Positions 39,501-48,981 of a DNA stretch of 64,000 nt are shown here, one piece after another. Every line of letters begins with the position of its first letter. The first letter of the stretch is position 1. The notes under the pieces are model-generated. The model made no database searches. It saw only the letters and a program-made list of their open reading frames with translations, and was not told the origin of the DNA. The translations under genes and the position numbers were made by a program. Source of the DNA: Cupriavidus pauculus (GTDB taxonomy: Bacteria; Pseudomonadota; Gammaproteobacteria; Burkholderiales; Burkholderiaceae); the NCBI RefSeq assembly GCF_008693385.1, contig NZ_CP044067.1:1304501-1368500 (forward strand), in the 5' to 3' direction.

Positions 39501-41108
39501 GCTGCCACCGACATCGAAGCCGCGCTTGTGCGGATCTGGCAGGACGTGCTCGGCGTCGAGCGTGTGGGCGTCACCGACAACTTCTTCGAGCTCGGTGGGG
39601 ATTCGATCCTCTCGATTCAGGCGGTCAGCCGCGCGCGGCAGGCAGGACTGCGCTTTACGCCGAAGGATCTGTTTCTGCATCAGACCGTGCGGGCGTTGGC
39701 ACAGGTGGTGACGTCCGCGCAGAGCGCCGGGGAGGCGATGCCCACAGGCGAGGTGCCGCTGCTACCCGTGCAGCGCGAGTTCTTCGAAGCGCCGATTCCT
39801 TCCCGGCATCACTGGAATCAGGCGGTGTTGCTGCGGCCGACGCAAGCGCTCGACGTGGCACGGTTGCAAACCGCGGTCGATCGGCTCGTCGCGCATCACG
39901 ACGCGTTGCGGTTACGGTTTGCCGAGCGAGACGGCGACTGGACGCAGCACTATGCGGACACCGCGATCACGACCGTGACGCACGATGCGGTGACCGAGGA
40001 CGCGCTGACCGACGCTTGCACGCGCGCGCAACACGAACTGAACCTCGAACACGGCCCGCTGCTGCGCGTGGCATTGTTCACGTTGCCCGATGGCTCGCAA
40101 CGGTTGCTCATTGCGATTCACCACCTCGTGGTCGATGGGGTGTCGTGGCGCATCCTGCTGGAAGACCTCCAGCAAGCGTACCGCGACGAGGCAGCGTTGC
40201 CCGCGCGAACATCGTCATATCAGGCGTGGTCCCGCAGGCTGCGGCACCACGCGCAATCCACCACGATGGCCGACGAATCGGCATTCTGGCTCGGCCAGCC
40301 CGATGCCCCGCAACCCGTCCCCGACCACGACGTCCCCGCGCTCGCCCGCGATGCCGCGCACGAGACCGTGCGGATCGACCCCCACCGCACCGCGCAGTTG
40401 CTACAGGACGCGCACGCCGCCTATCGCACGCGGATCAACGACCTCCTGCTTGCCGCGGTCGCGTCGGCCACGGGTCAGTGGACCGGCCACTCGCGCATCG
40501 GCATCGTGCTCGAAGGCCATGGACGCGAGTCGCTGTTCGAGGACGTCGATTTGTCGCGAACCGTTGGCTGGTTCACGTCGATCTATCCGCTTGTGCTGCC
40601 CGTCGGCACGGACATCGGCGACGGCATTCGCCAGGCCAAGGAGGCGCTGCGCGCCGTGCCATCGCAAGGCCTCGGCTATGGCCTGCTGCGCCATGACGGC
40701 CCTGACGCCGTTCGCCATGCATTGGCCGCCCGCACGCTGCCCCGCATCACGTTCAACTATCTGGGGCAGTTCGATCAGGGTAACACCCGGGACCAGGGCG
40801 CGCTGTTCGAGCGTGCGAACGAACCATCGGGGGACAGCCGCAGCCCCGATGCACCGCTCGGCAACTGGATCACGATCAACGGACAGGTCTTCGACGGCGT
40901 GCTGGAGTTTCGCATCGGCTACAGCCGGGCGCAGTTCGCGACCCTGCGTCCGCTGGCAGAGGCGTTGCAAGCCGCGCTCGAAGGCGTGGTCGACCACTGC
41001 GTCGCGCAGGGCACGGACGCCCATCATCAGAGCATGACGCCGTCGGACCTCGTGAACGTGACAATGGATCAGGCGTCGCTGGACGCGCTGCTCGACACCG
41101 TGTTGTAG
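36540..41108 (+). CDS. Nonribosomal peptide synthetase 3: C-A(X)-PCP-E
   Basis: A 1522-residue single-module protein. Its ATG overlaps the NRPS2 stop by 4 bases (ATGA), giving translational coupling. After an N-terminal docking-like helix comes an L-L condensation domain (HHIVSDG at 172), then an A domain with pocket residues DGEGSGGVSK, one residue different from the two related domains. PCP GGDS (Ser1022) and an epimerization domain (HHLVVDGVS at 1194) follow, with a C-terminal docking-like tail ending [13 protein letters not shown]. It should add a D-configured residue X, probably acetyl-hydroxyornithine. Most of the protein is nearly identical to the first module of NRPS2, but the E-domain C-terminal half and part of the A domain differ. 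Confidence 0.95.
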   Translation: MSLDKMRLAQRFAGLPPAAQERFLYELRQRGLDFGSLPIPPRGQAESALSYAQQRLWFLWQMDRGAGLYNIPRAVRLRGRLDLVALQASFDALVARHESLRTTFHECDGVAVQRIHAVLPVTIPVVDVTEGSLTAHVDAEAQAPFDLEHGPLMRVRLLRLADDDHVLLVTMHHIVSDGWSMGVVIDEFAALYTAHTQGRPLALPLPDAQYADYAAWQRNWLEAGERERQLAYWHATLGPDPVVLELPADRARPAVPSHRGGFVSFSLGRDDVRQLGELARLADTTTFTVLLAAFQILLYRYTGQQDIRVGVPVANRNRAETARTVGFFVNTQVLRGLVDGSRSVLRLLGEARESVQQAQAHQELPFEQLVEALQPERSLSHNPLFQVMLNHQRRDLRALRQLPGLTLERVARTASAAKVDLALDTQEDEDGLEGVFGYASDLFEHATVERLQGHYVAVLRQMMGAPDGLVADIVLEHAEARDEDPRFRDAVPVHTAIAWQAAVQPDGIAVRCGEIALTYAQLDREADRLARALVDRLAGGEPVVGVVIDRTPAMIIRLLAVLKAGAAYVPIDPELPAARIAEMIDGARVQLLLSSQRLRGRVQTALPVLEMESVGDSDAALPTVLPGQLAYLIYTSGSTGTPKAVAVEHGPLAMHCHATAEQYGMAPGERELHLLAFSFDGAHERWLAPLVAGAEVVLRDDELWSAERTIEAFAAHRITNGGFPPAYLARLAEAAQASADEPPTLRLLSMGGEAISRESFNNVRRAFRVKTLINGYGPTEAVVSPLAWVAHPDTPFTAAYAPIGRPVGSRHAYVLDADLNPVPYGAIGELYIGGFGLARGYAHRPALTAERFLPDPFVAGARMYRTGDLVRQAPDGNVEYVSRRDHQVKIRGYRIEPGEIEARLRACAGVAEAAVLAAETAIGAQLVAYVSGAADPLVLRRLLEDTLPAYMVPAQIVALDRLPVTSNGKLDRRALPAPVFEATEHVTAATDIEAALVRIWQDVLGVERVGVTDNFFELGGDSILSIQAVSRARQAGLRFTPKDLFLHQTVRALAQVVTSAQSAGEAMPTGEVPLLPVQREFFEAPIPSRHHWNQAVLLRPTQALDVARLQTAVDRLVAHHDALRLRFAERDGDWTQHYADTAITTVTHDAVTEDALTDACTRAQHELNLEHGPLLRVALFTLPDGSQRLLIAIHHLVVDGVSWRILLEDLQQAYRDEAALPARTSSYQAWSRRLRHHAQSTTMADESAFWLGQPDAPQPVPDHDVPALARDAAHETVRIDPHRTAQLLQDAHAAYRTRINDLLLAAVASATGQWTGHSRIGIVLEGHGRESLFEDVDLSRTVGWFTSIYPLVLPVGTDIGDGIRQAKEALRAVPSQGLGYGLLRHDGPDAVRHALAARTLPRITFNYLGQFDQGNTRDQGALFERANEPSGDSRSPDAPLGNWITINGQVFDGVLEFRIGYSRAQFATLRPLAEALQAALEGVVDHCVAQGTDAHHQSMTPSDLVNVTMDQASLDALLDTVL

Positions 41109-41117
41109 GACATACGC

Positions 41118-44100
41118 ATGACTTCGGAACGACGCAAGCAGGATATCGAAACCATCGCGGCCCTCACGCCGCTGCAACAGGGGGTACTGTTCCACGCCCT
41201 CGAACGCGGGCACGAAGATCCCTATCACTACCAGCGCGTCTTCGTGCTGGAGGGCGACCTCTCCGTGCCGCGCTTCGAGCAGGCGTGGCAGCAAGCCGCC
41301 GATCGCCATCAGGCCCTCCGCACCGACTATATCGTCGGCGAAAGCGATACCCCGCTGCAGGTCATCTACAAGCGCCGCCCCGTCACGCTCGAACAGGTCG
41401 ACTGGCGGGATCAGGATGCAACGAGCCAGCGTGCCGCGCTCGAGGCGTGGCTCGCTGTGCAACGCGCGGAAGGCTTCGGCTTTCGCCGTGCCGCCGATCT
41501 GCGGCTGCGGCTCATGCGGATCGGCGCGGACCAATGGTGGCTGGCCTGGAGCTTTCACCACGTGCAGATGGATGGCTGGAGCGTCGGCATTGCGCTGTCC
41601 GACGTGCTGCGCGCCTATCGCGGCGACGCGCTGCCACCGCTGTCGCGCCCGTTCAGCAGCTATCTGCTATGGCTCGGCCAGCGCGACCATGCCGGCTCGC
41701 TCGCGCACTGGCAGTCGGTGCTCGATCTCGCCGACGGGCGCACGCCCATGCCGTATGAGGGCATTGCGCAACGCGCGGCACGCGCGGGCTATGCGGAGCA
41801 GAAGCTCAGTTGCGGTCCCGCGCTCAGCGCCGCATTGCGCGATCGCGCGCGCGGCGCCGGTGTCACGCTCAATACGATCGTTCAGTCCGCATGGGGCTGG
41901 CTGCTCGCGCGCCACGCCGGCACCGATGGCGCGATGTTCGGCACGACCGTTTCGGGCCGTTCGGGGGAGTTGCCCGGCATCGAGCAGACCGTCGGCCTGT
42001 TTATCAACACGCTGCCGCAGTATGTGCCGGTGCCGGCCGATATGGCCGTGCGCGATTGGTGGCAGGCCGTGCAGCGGCAGGCCGTCTCCAATCAGCAGCA
42101 TGAACATACGCCCTTGCCCGATATCCAGCGTCTGCGCGAAGGCGGTACGGACGGCGGCGCGCTGTTCGAGAGCATCGTGGTGTTCGAAAATTATCCGGTC
42201 GATGCCGCGCTGCGGCAACCGATCGACGGCCTCGCGATCCGCCTGCTCGATCTGCGCCAGCCCACGGGCACCGGCGAGGCGGTAACCACGCATGGCCGCA
42301 ACAACTTCGCGCTGAGCCTGATCGCCGTTGCCGAAGCGCAGCTGCATCTGACGCTCGCCTACCGGCGCGATGCGTTCGACGACGACGCCATGACCACGCT
42401 GCTGCGTCAGCTGGAATCCGGGCTGCAGGCCATGGCCGACGACTCGGGGCAACCGTTGGGCGCCCTCGCGCTGCCCACCTCGGACCGGGACGGTATCGTG
42501 CGCGGCGAACCCGCGCCTCCGGCGCCCGGCGTGCTGGACCGCTGGCAACAGCATCTGGCCGCCAATCCCGACGCCCCGGCGCTGCAGGACGACGCCACCG
42601 TGCTTACGCGCGCGCGGGCCGATGCGCTCGCCAACGGTATCGCCCATGCGCTGCGCGCACAGGGTGTCGGCGCGGAAAGCGTGGTGGCGCTATGCATCGA
42701 TCGATCGGTGGCGTTCGGTGTCGGCTGGCTCGGCGTGCTGAAGGCGGGCGCCATCTGCCTGCCGCTCGATCCGGCCCAGCCCGCCGAGCGCCTTCGGCAG
42801 TTGCTGCACGATGCGGATGCGGTGGCCATCGTGGGCACACCCGTCGGCGCGACGCCGTTGCCCGCCATCGACCCCATGACGGCCACGCCTGCCGAGCGCC
42901 CTCGGCAATTGCTGCACGATGCGGGTGCGGTCGCCATCGTGGGCACACCCGTCGGCGCGACGCCGTTGTCCGTCATCGACCCCATGACGGCCACGCCTGC
43001 CGAGCGCCCTCGGCAATTGCCGCACGATGCGGGGGCGATGGCCATCGTGGGCACACCCGTCGGCGCGACGCCGTTGCCCGTCATCGACCCCATGACGGCC
43101 ACCCCCGCCGAGCGCCCTCGGCAATTGCCGCACGATGCGGGGGCGATGGCCATCGTGGGCACACCCGTCGGCGCGACGCCGTTGCCCGTCATCGATCCCA
43201 TGACGGCCACGCCGCGGACCGATGCGCCGGCCAACCCGTGGCGGCCCGATCAGGGCGCCTACCTGATCTACACATCGGGATCGACGGGTGCACCGAAGGG
43301 CGTGGTCGTCAGCCATCGGGCAATCGCCCACTACACGGCCGGCGTTCTCGCGCGGCTCGCCCTCCCGCAGGCATCGAGCATGGCGATGGTCTCGACGCCG
43401 GCCGCCGACCTCGGTCATACGATGCTGTTCGGCGCACTGTGCGGCGGCCATCTGCTGCACCTGATATCGGCGCGGCGCGCGACCGATCCCGATCGGTTCG
43501 CCGAATACATGGCGTTGCACGGCGTCGGCGCGCTCAAGATCGTCCCCGCGCATCTGCGCGGACTGCTGGAGGCGAAGGACGCAGCCCATGTGCTGCCGGC
43601 CCACGCGCTCGTGCTCGGTGGCGAGGCCACGTCCGCGGAGCTTGCCGCGCGCCTGCATGCGCTGCGTCCCGAGATGCAGCTGTTCAACCACTACGGTCCC
43701 ACCGAGACCACGGTCGGCGTGCTGACCCATCATGCGGAAGCTGACGCGTTCGCGGCCGGCGGCCCAGCCGTGCCCACGGGCCTGCCGCTGCCGGGCACAC
43801 ATGTCCATGTGCTCGACCGCGCGGGAAACCCCGTGCCGCGCGGCGTGGCCGGCGAGCTGTACGTGGGCGGACCGCAGGTCGCGCGTGGCTATCTGCGGCA
43901 GGCGGGCGTCACGGCGAGCCGCTTTTTGCCGGATCCGATCGTGCCCGGCGGCCGCATGTATCGCACCGGCGATCGCGTGCGGCAGGATGAAGCCGGCCGC
44001 ATCCACTACATCGGCCGCGCCGACGATCAGGTCAAGATTCGCGGATACCGTGTGGAGCCCGGCGAGGTCGCGCATGCGGTGCGCGCCATCGCGGGCGTAC

Positions 44101-47039
44101 GCGATGCGGCCGTGCTCGTGCGCGATGGCCGGCTCGTGGCCTGGTGCGTGCTCGACGGCGTGACGGCGGACGCCGTGCGTGCCGCGCTGCGGGGTGCCCT
44201 GCCCGACCATATGGTGCCGTCGCATGTGGTGCCGGTGGACAGGCTGCCGGTAACCGCCAATGGCAAGCTCGATCGCCACGCATTGCCCGATCCCGAAGCG
44301 ACGGCCCACGCGTTCGTTCCACCGCGGACCGAAACGGAGACTGCGCTCGCGCAGGTCTGGCAGGACGTGCTCGGTGTGCCGCAGGTCAGCGCCACGGACA
44401 ATTTCTTTGCGCTGGGCGGCGATTCGATCCTGACGCTCAAGATCATTGCGCGGCTCAAGAAGGGCGGTCGGCGTCTGCTGCCGAGGCAGGTGTTCGAGTC
44501 TCCGGTGCTGACTGACCTTGCCGCGGCCATCGACGCCGCGACACCCGCTGCCACGCCGGCGGCAACTCAGGCGGTGACCGCGCCCGCAGCCGTCTCCCTC
44601 GCCGACCGCACGCGTCCGCTCGCGCTATCGTTCACGCAGCAGCGGCTCTGGTTCCTGTGGCAACTCGATCCGCAGGGCGGCACCTACAACATCCCGCGCG
44701 CGGTCCGTCTGCGCGGCACGCTCGATCGCGACGCGCTGCAACGGACCTTCGATGCGCTCGTGGCGCGGCACGAAGCGCTGCGCACCACGTTCGACGCGGA
44801 AGGCAGCGAGGTCTGGCAACGCATTCACGCGCCCGCCCGCGTCGATATCGCCATCACCGATCTGCGCGCGGCGCCGGACACCGCGCCCGTGCATGCCGAT
44901 GCCGAGGCGCTGGCCCCATTCGATCTGCGCCAGGGTCCGCTGTTGCGCGTGCGGCTGCTCCAGCTCGCCGACGACGATCACGTGCTGCTGGTCACGCTGC
45001 ACCATATCGTCGCCGACGGCTGGTCGATGGGCATCGTAATCGACGAGTTCGCGCGGCTCTATTCGGGCTTTGCCACCGGCAATGCGGTCACCCTCGCGCC
45101 ACTGGCCCAGCAGTACGCGGACCACGCCGCGTGGCAACGGCGTCCCGAGCAGACGGCCGCCATCGCGCGTCAGCTGGACTGGTGGCGCGCGCATCTGGAT
45201 GGGGCGCCGCGTGTGCTGGCGCTGCCGACCGATCGCGCGCGTCCGGCCACGCCGTCGCATAGGGCCGACGTGGTGCCCGTTGACTTCGCACCGGCACTGG
45301 TCGCGCAACTCCGGGGGCTTGCACAGTCGTCCAACACGACGCTGTTCGCGGTGCTGCTCGGCGCGTTCCAGGCGCTGCTCTATCGTGTGTCGGGGCAGAC
45401 GTCGCCGTGCATCGGCGTGCCGATTGCCAATCGCCATCGCGCGGAAACCGCGGAGGTGGTCGGGGTGTTTATCAATACGCAGGTGTGGCGCGCGCGGCTG
45501 GCGCCCACCATGACCTATCGCGAACTGCTTGCGCAGGTGCGGCAGACCGCGGCCGATGCGCAGGCCAATCAGGACCTGCCGTTCGAGCAGCTCGTGGAAG
45601 CGTTGCAGCCCGCGCGCGATCTGTCGCGCAATCCGCTGTTCCAGGCGATGGCGAACCATCAGCGGCGCGACCGCGGCGCGGCGCGGCGCATTGCCGGCCT
45701 GACCGTGGAACCCGTGGAACGGCTCTCGCGGCGGACCAAGATGGATCTGTCGCTCGACACGCAGGAGGACGAGACCGGCGCGCTGCAGGGCATGCTGGGC
45801 TATGCCACCGATCTGTTCGATGCGGCGACCATTGCGCAATGGCGCGATCTGTATCTCGATATCCTCGCCCGCATGGTCGGCCAGCCCGATGCGGCATTGG
45901 GTGCTACCGATGCGGTGCCGCCGGTGGCCGAGCCTGGGCGGCCGGCTTCGGTGCCGGGCTATGTCCCGCCGCGTACGCCGACGCAGCGCTGGCTCGCGGA
46001 TGTGTGGGCGCGTGCGCTTGGCGTGCCACGCATCGGCGTGCATGACAATGTGTTCGAGGCTGGCGCGCACTCGCTGCTGTGCCTGCAGGTGCTGGCGCAG
46101 TTGCGTTCCGCTGCTGCGGGCATGCACGTGGAACTGCGCGATCTGATGCAGTATCCGTCGATCGTCACGCTTGGCGAGGTCATCGATCGACGTTCGCGCG
46201 GCGAGGCGGAGCCCGAGGCGCGGGACCATGCGGTGCGGCTCAATCGCGCGGTTGCCGGGGCTGCTCCGCTGTTCTGCGTGCATGCCTCGTTCGGTACCGT
46301 GTCCGACTATGCCGCGCTGGCACAGGCGCTCGATGGGCAGCGCACGGTGTACGGTCTGGCGTGCCCGCCGGTCGAACGCTTCGACGACATCGAGGCACTT
46401 GCGCTTGCCCATGTCGAGGCTGTATGCCGTACGCAGCCTCGCGGGCCCTATCACCTGCTCGGCTGGTCGCTCGGTGGCGCGCTGGCGGCGCGCATCGCGT
46501 CGCTGCTCGAACAGCGTGGCGAGACGGTTGCCTTCGTTGGTCTCGTGGACAGTCATGTGCCAAAGGCCGCGGACCACGTGAGCCAGCCGCGCGGGTCGAT
46601 CGAGGAACTGGTCGATTATCTCGGGCAGGCATTGCCGGGGCTCGACCGCGCCGCGTTGGCGGTAGAGGTGGAAGCTGCGAGGGCGGAGGCCGACGGGGCC
46701 GCGCGCGTCGAACGCATCGTGCGCGCCGCGTTCGCGCAGGCCGGCGGTGCGCCGGATGCCGACATTCAGGCGGAAGTCACGCGTATGCTCGGCACGGCGA
46801 CGCGCCTGCGCGCGCTGGTTGGTGCGGTGACGATCGCGCCTGTACGCGTGGCGGTGGACAACTGGTGGACCGCGGACCGGGCGACGACCGACATCGCCCG
46901 CATGCACGCGCTACTGCCGTCGTGCACGGCGGCGCAGCGTATCGACGCGACCCACCTCGGCATCGTCCGCGCGGCGGACTGGCTCGCGGCGGTCGGCGCA
47001 AAGGTCGCGCAGGGCGAGGTGGCGACGTTGGCACGCTAA
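41118..47039 (+). CDS. Nonribosomal peptide synthetase 4: C-A(Asp)-PCP-C-PCP-TE, termination protein
   Basis: A 1973-residue protein starting 9 bases after NRPS3 (TAGGA ribosome site). The first condensation domain is D-L type (ALTPLQQGVLFHAL, HHVQMDG at 147), in keeping with the preceding E domain. The A domain pocket reads DLTKVGHVGK (Asp), and four copies of a 36-residue repeat lie at about 556-699, before its A3 motif. PCP GGDS is at Ser1103. A second condensation domain (HHIVADG at 1295) is followed directly by a carrier domain (GAHS, Ser1652) with no A domain between them. The last domain is a thioesterase with GWSLGG (Ser1784), which would release the peptide by hydrolysis or cyclization. 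No ECF-type promoter precedes it, so it belongs to the NRPS operon. Confidence 0.95.
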   Translation: MTSERRKQDIETIAALTPLQQGVLFHALERGHEDPYHYQRVFVLEGDLSVPRFEQAWQQAADRHQALRTDYIVGESDTPLQVIYKRRPVTLEQVDWRDQDATSQRAALEAWLAVQRAEGFGFRRAADLRLRLMRIGADQWWLAWSFHHVQMDGWSVGIALSDVLRAYRGDALPPLSRPFSSYLLWLGQRDHAGSLAHWQSVLDLADGRTPMPYEGIAQRAARAGYAEQKLSCGPALSAALRDRARGAGVTLNTIVQSAWGWLLARHAGTDGAMFGTTVSGRSGELPGIEQTVGLFINTLPQYVPVPADMAVRDWWQAVQRQAVSNQQHEHTPLPDIQRLREGGTDGGALFESIVVFENYPVDAALRQPIDGLAIRLLDLRQPTGTGEAVTTHGRNNFALSLIAVAEAQLHLTLAYRRDAFDDDAMTTLLRQLESGLQAMADDSGQPLGALALPTSDRDGIVRGEPAPPAPGVLDRWQQHLAANPDAPALQDDATVLTRARADALANGIAHALRAQGVGAESVVALCIDRSVAFGVGWLGVLKAGAICLPLDPAQPAERLRQLLHDADAVAIVGTPVGATPLPAIDPMTATPAERPRQLLHDAGAVAIVGTPVGATPLSVIDPMTATPAERPRQLPHDAGAMAIVGTPVGATPLPVIDPMTATPAERPRQLPHDAGAMAIVGTPVGATPLPVIDPMTATPRTDAPANPWRPDQGAYLIYTSGSTGAPKGVVVSHRAIAHYTAGVLARLALPQASSMAMVSTPAADLGHTMLFGALCGGHLLHLISARRATDPDRFAEYMALHGVGALKIVPAHLRGLLEAKDAAHVLPAHALVLGGEATSAELAARLHALRPEMQLFNHYGPTETTVGVLTHHAEADAFAAGGPAVPTGLPLPGTHVHVLDRAGNPVPRGVAGELYVGGPQVARGYLRQAGVTASRFLPDPIVPGGRMYRTGDRVRQDEAGRIHYIGRADDQVKIRGYRVEPGEVAHAVRAIAGVRDAAVLVRDGRLVAWCVLDGVTADAVRAALRGALPDHMVPSHVVPVDRLPVTANGKLDRHALPDPEATAHAFVPPRTETETALAQVWQDVLGVPQVSATDNFFALGGDSILTLKIIARLKKGGRRLLPRQVFESPVLTDLAAAIDAATPAATPAATQAVTAPAAVSLADRTRPLALSFTQQRLWFLWQLDPQGGTYNIPRAVRLRGTLDRDALQRTFDALVARHEALRTTFDAEGSEVWQRIHAPARVDIAITDLRAAPDTAPVHADAEALAPFDLRQGPLLRVRLLQLADDDHVLLVTLHHIVADGWSMGIVIDEFARLYSGFATGNAVTLAPLAQQYADHAAWQRRPEQTAAIARQLDWWRAHLDGAPRVLALPTDRARPATPSHRADVVPVDFAPALVAQLRGLAQSSNTTLFAVLLGAFQALLYRVSGQTSPCIGVPIANRHRAETAEVVGVFINTQVWRARLAPTMTYRELLAQVRQTAADAQANQDLPFEQLVEALQPARDLSRNPLFQAMANHQRRDRGAARRIAGLTVEPVERLSRRTKMDLSLDTQEDETGALQGMLGYATDLFDAATIAQWRDLYLDILARMVGQPDAALGATDAVPPVAEPGRPASVPGYVPPRTPTQRWLADVWARALGVPRIGVHDNVFEAGAHSLLCLQVLAQLRSAAAGMHVELRDLMQYPSIVTLGEVIDRRSRGEAEPEARDHAVRLNRAVAGAAPLFCVHASFGTVSDYAALAQALDGQRTVYGLACPPVERFDDIEALALAHVEAVCRTQPRGPYHLLGWSLGGALAARIASLLEQRGETVAFVGLVDSHVPKAADHVSQPRGSIEELVDYLGQALPGLDRAALAVEVEAARAEADGAARVERIVRAAFAQAGGAPDADIQAEVTRMLGTATRLRALVGAVTIAPVRVAVDNWWTADRATTDIARMHALLPSCTAAQRIDATHLGIVRAADWLAAVGAKVAQGEVATLAR
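42783..43214 (+). repeat. 108-bp tandem repeat, four copies, inside the adenylation domain of NRPS4
   Basis: Units start at 42783, 42891, 42999 and 43107, each beginning GCCGAGCGCC and ending in ATGACGGCCAC. The unit encodes 36 residues (PAERPRQLLHDAGAVAIVGT, then PVGATPL-x-x-IDPMTAT). One copy corresponds to the normal segment between core motifs A2 and A3; the other three add 108 residues. Copies 3 and 4 are almost identical, a sign of recent slippage. The repeat stays in frame. Confidence 0.92.
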
Positions 47040-47070
47040 TCCCGCGCCGGCCGCCTGCCCCGCGCTGGGC

Positions 47071-47392
47071 CATCGCCGGCGCACCGTTCGGCCGAGACTC
47101 ACGCTCCGCGCCAGGCCATCGCCGGCGCACCATTCGCACGGGACTCGCGCTCCAAGCCGGGTCATCGCCGGCGCACCGTTCGTCCGAGGCTCGTGCTTCG
47201 CGCCGGGCCATCGCCGGCGCACCGTTCGCACGGGGCTCGTGCTCCGCGCCGGGCCCTCGCCGGCGCACCGTTCGCACGGGGCTCGCGCGCCGCGCCGGGT
47301 CATCGCCGGCGCACCGTTCGTCCGAGGCTCGTGCTTCGCGCCGGGCCATCGCCGGCGCACCGCTCTCGCACGAGGCTCGCGCGCCGCGCCGG
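47071..47392. repeat. 46-bp tandem repeat (minisatellite), seven copies, between NRPS4 and a small membrane-protein gene
   Basis: Units begin at 47071, 47117, 47163, 47209, 47255, 47301 and 47347; six open with CATCGCCGGCGCACC and the fifth with CCTCGCC. Each contains the self-complementary core CGCCGGCG. Copies 3 and 6 are identical, pointing to a higher-order 138-base duplication. A degenerate partial copy continues to about 47460, inside the small gene that ends at 47418. As 46 is not a multiple of 3, the long ORFs crossing it are artefacts. This accounts for most of the 378 bases between 47040 and 47417. Confidence 0.93.
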
Positions 47393-47417
47393 GCAAGGGA
47401 GGCACGCACCCGCCCCA

Positions 47418-47684
47418 TCAACGCCCATCCGCACGAGGCTCGCGCTCCGCGCCCGGCAGGGTGGCCGCACGACTGGGCGCGGCCTCGCGTGCCCTCGCGG
47501 CGGGCTTCAGCGCATACCAGAGCCCCGTCGCCGTCATCGCCCCGAGCGCGATCCACGAGATCCAGTCCCAGATGCCATCGGCGAACAGCGCCGCGGCCAG
47601 GCCCACGAGGCCGATGGCCGCGAGCCACAGCGGTGCGCCGTAGATCCACAGAAACGTGCCCGTCGCCTTGCGGTCGCCGCTCAT
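47418..47684 (-). CDS. Small inner-membrane protein next to the PepSY protein
   Basis: 88 residues with two hydrophobic segments (LWIYGAPLWLAAIGLVGLAA and WDWISWIALGAMTATGLWYA). The ATG at 47684 overlaps the stop codon of the PepSY gene (ATGA), so the two are translationally coupled and probably work together. The last 13 or so residues (LPGAEREPRADGR) are encoded by a degenerate copy of the 46-bp repeat that fills the neighbouring region, so the original C-terminus may have been replaced. I do not recognise a named family; the length and context resemble small membrane proteins found beside PiuB-like proteins in iron loci. Confidence 0.75.
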   Translation of the reverse strand: MSGDRKATGTFLWIYGAPLWLAAIGLVGLAAALFADGIWDWISWIALGAMTATGLWYALKPAARAREAAPSRAATLPGAEREPRADGR

Positions 47685-48841
47685 CGCGCGGCTCCCGCAT
47701 TGGCCGGTGCCGCCGCCCGATGCGTGGCTTCGATATCGCGCAGGCGCGACTGCATCTGCCGTGTGCGCCCAATCCACAGATACAGGCCACTACCAAGCAG
47801 CACGATGGCAATCACATCGAGCACAGCCCACAGCACCTTGAGCGGCATCGCGCCATAATCCCCGAAATGCAGCGGCCCCGAGATCCGCAGCGCCGCCACA
47901 TACCACGGCATATCGCGCTTGGCGGCGAACGCGCCAGACTCCGCATCCACGAGCACCGGCTTGATCAGCCGCGACGTGATATGCGCATCGCCGCGCATGA
48001 ACACCGCATAGTGCCGCGGCCCCGCGAGCGGCGTCCCCGGAAACGCGACAAACGCCGTCGTCATATGCGGCTCCTCGGCCTGTGCCAGGCCAATCGCCTT
48101 GTCCAGCGAGCTCAGCGCGCGCGGCGCGCCCTGCCCCACGAACGGCGCGACCATCGCCTTCAGTTCCGTCGATTGCCAGATGCCGTAGGTCGGCTTGGCC
48201 AGCGTCAGCAGCACACCGGTAACGCCCACCACCGTCAGCCAGGAGAGCGTCGCCATGCCCAGCACGTTATGCAGGTCGAGCCATTTGAGGCGCGGCGAAC
48301 GTTCGCGGCGCACCGTGCCGAACGGCAGCTTCTTCATCAGCGGGCCATACACGACCACGCCCGACACAATCGACACCACGAACAGCAGCCCCATGAAGCC
48401 GAGGAACAGCGTCCCCGGCAGCCCCGCGAACAGATCGGTATGGAGCTTGACCATGATCAGCATGAAGCCCGAGCGCAGCGGCGTATCGCGCAGCAGATCG
48501 CCCGTGCGCGCGTCGTAGGTCAGCAGCGCGCCGCCCTGGCGCGGCGACTCGCGCGAGGACAACGACACGAACCACACCGGCTCCTCGTCGTCCGCCGTAA
48601 CAAAGCGCACAGCCGAGCCCGGCCGCCGCTCGAGCGCGTCAGCGACGATGCGATCCACCGGCATGCGCGCCGTATCCGCGGGCATCTCCGGCGCTTCCAC
48701 GCCATTGCCGAACCAATGGTCGATCTCGTGCCCGAACACGAGCGGCAGCCCGGTCAGGCACAGCAGGAGCAGGAAGACGGTGCAGACGAGGCTGGTCCAT
48801 TTATGGACCAGATACCAGATTCGAAACGTGCGGATATGCAT
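47681..48841 (-). CDS. PepSY-associated transmembrane protein (PiuB-like iron-regulated membrane protein)
   Basis: A 386-residue protein with four main membrane segments: LVCTVFLLLLCLTGLPLVF near residue 20, LFLGFMGLLFVVSIVSGVVV near 145, MATLSWLTVVGVTGVLLTL near 195, and VLWAVLDVIAIVLLGSGLYL near 340. Conserved His-containing motifs (VHKWTSLVC, VKLHTDLFAG, LDLHNVLGM) are typical of the PepSY-TM family. These proteins are common in siderophore loci and are proposed to take part in inner-membrane reduction or handling of ferric siderophores. A Fur-like site lies just upstream of its start. It is divergent from the acetyltransferase gene and coupled to the small membrane gene. Confidence 0.9.
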   Translation of the reverse strand: MHIRTFRIWYLVHKWTSLVCTVFLLLLCLTGLPLVFGHEIDHWFGNGVEAPEMPADTARMPVDRIVADALERRPGSAVRFVTADDEEPVWFVSLSSRESPRQGGALLTYDARTGDLLRDTPLRSGFMLIMVKLHTDLFAGLPGTLFLGFMGLLFVVSIVSGVVVYGPLMKKLPFGTVRRERSPRLKWLDLHNVLGMATLSWLTVVGVTGVLLTLAKPTYGIWQSTELKAMVAPFVGQGAPRALSSLDKAIGLAQAEEPHMTTAFVAFPGTPLAGPRHYAVFMRGDAHITSRLIKPVLVDAESGAFAAKRDMPWYVAALRISGPLHFGDYGAMPLKVLWAVLDVIAIVLLGSGLYLWIGRTRQMQSRLRDIEATHRAAAPANAGAAR

Positions 48842-48855
48842 GGCGATCCGGCGGT

Positions 48856-48874
48856 TTTGAGAACGATTCGCATT
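48856..48874 (-). promoter_or_regulatory. Possible Fur box upstream of the PepSY gene
   Basis: The minus strand reads AATGCGAATCGTTCTCAAA. The left half site AATGCGAAT is identical to that at the sigma-factor gene; the right half matches at about 5 of 9 positions. It lies 15-33 bases upstream of the PepSY start codon and about 30 bases from the divergent ECF-type promoter. Confidence 0.5.
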
Positions 48875-48903
48875 TTAATCGAGTGCGGTGACGAACAGCT
48901 ACC

Positions 48904-48928
48904 TAAATTCGCCCCGGCCCAATGCGTC
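48904..48928 (+). promoter_or_regulatory. ECF sigma promoter of the GNAT acetyltransferase gene
   Basis: TAAAT at 48904-48908 and CGTC at 48925-48928 have an exact 16-base spacer, as at four other places in the locus. CGTC ends 53 bases before the start codon. Confidence 0.72.
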
Positions 48929-48981
48929 TCCCCGGATATCGGCCCCGTGTGGGGCCGTGCAAACAGATCCGGGAAAACACC

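Noticed and set aside
42407..43234. 275-codon minus-strand frame with a striking internal repeat (VAVMGSMTGNGVAPTGVPTM)
   Set aside because: It is the antisense reading of the 108-bp repeat in the NRPS4 adenylation domain. No ribosome site or homology supports translation.
47071..47392. CRISPR-like array
   Set aside because: The units are directly adjacent with no variable spacers, they diverge from each other, and no cas genes are nearby. It is a tandem minisatellite.
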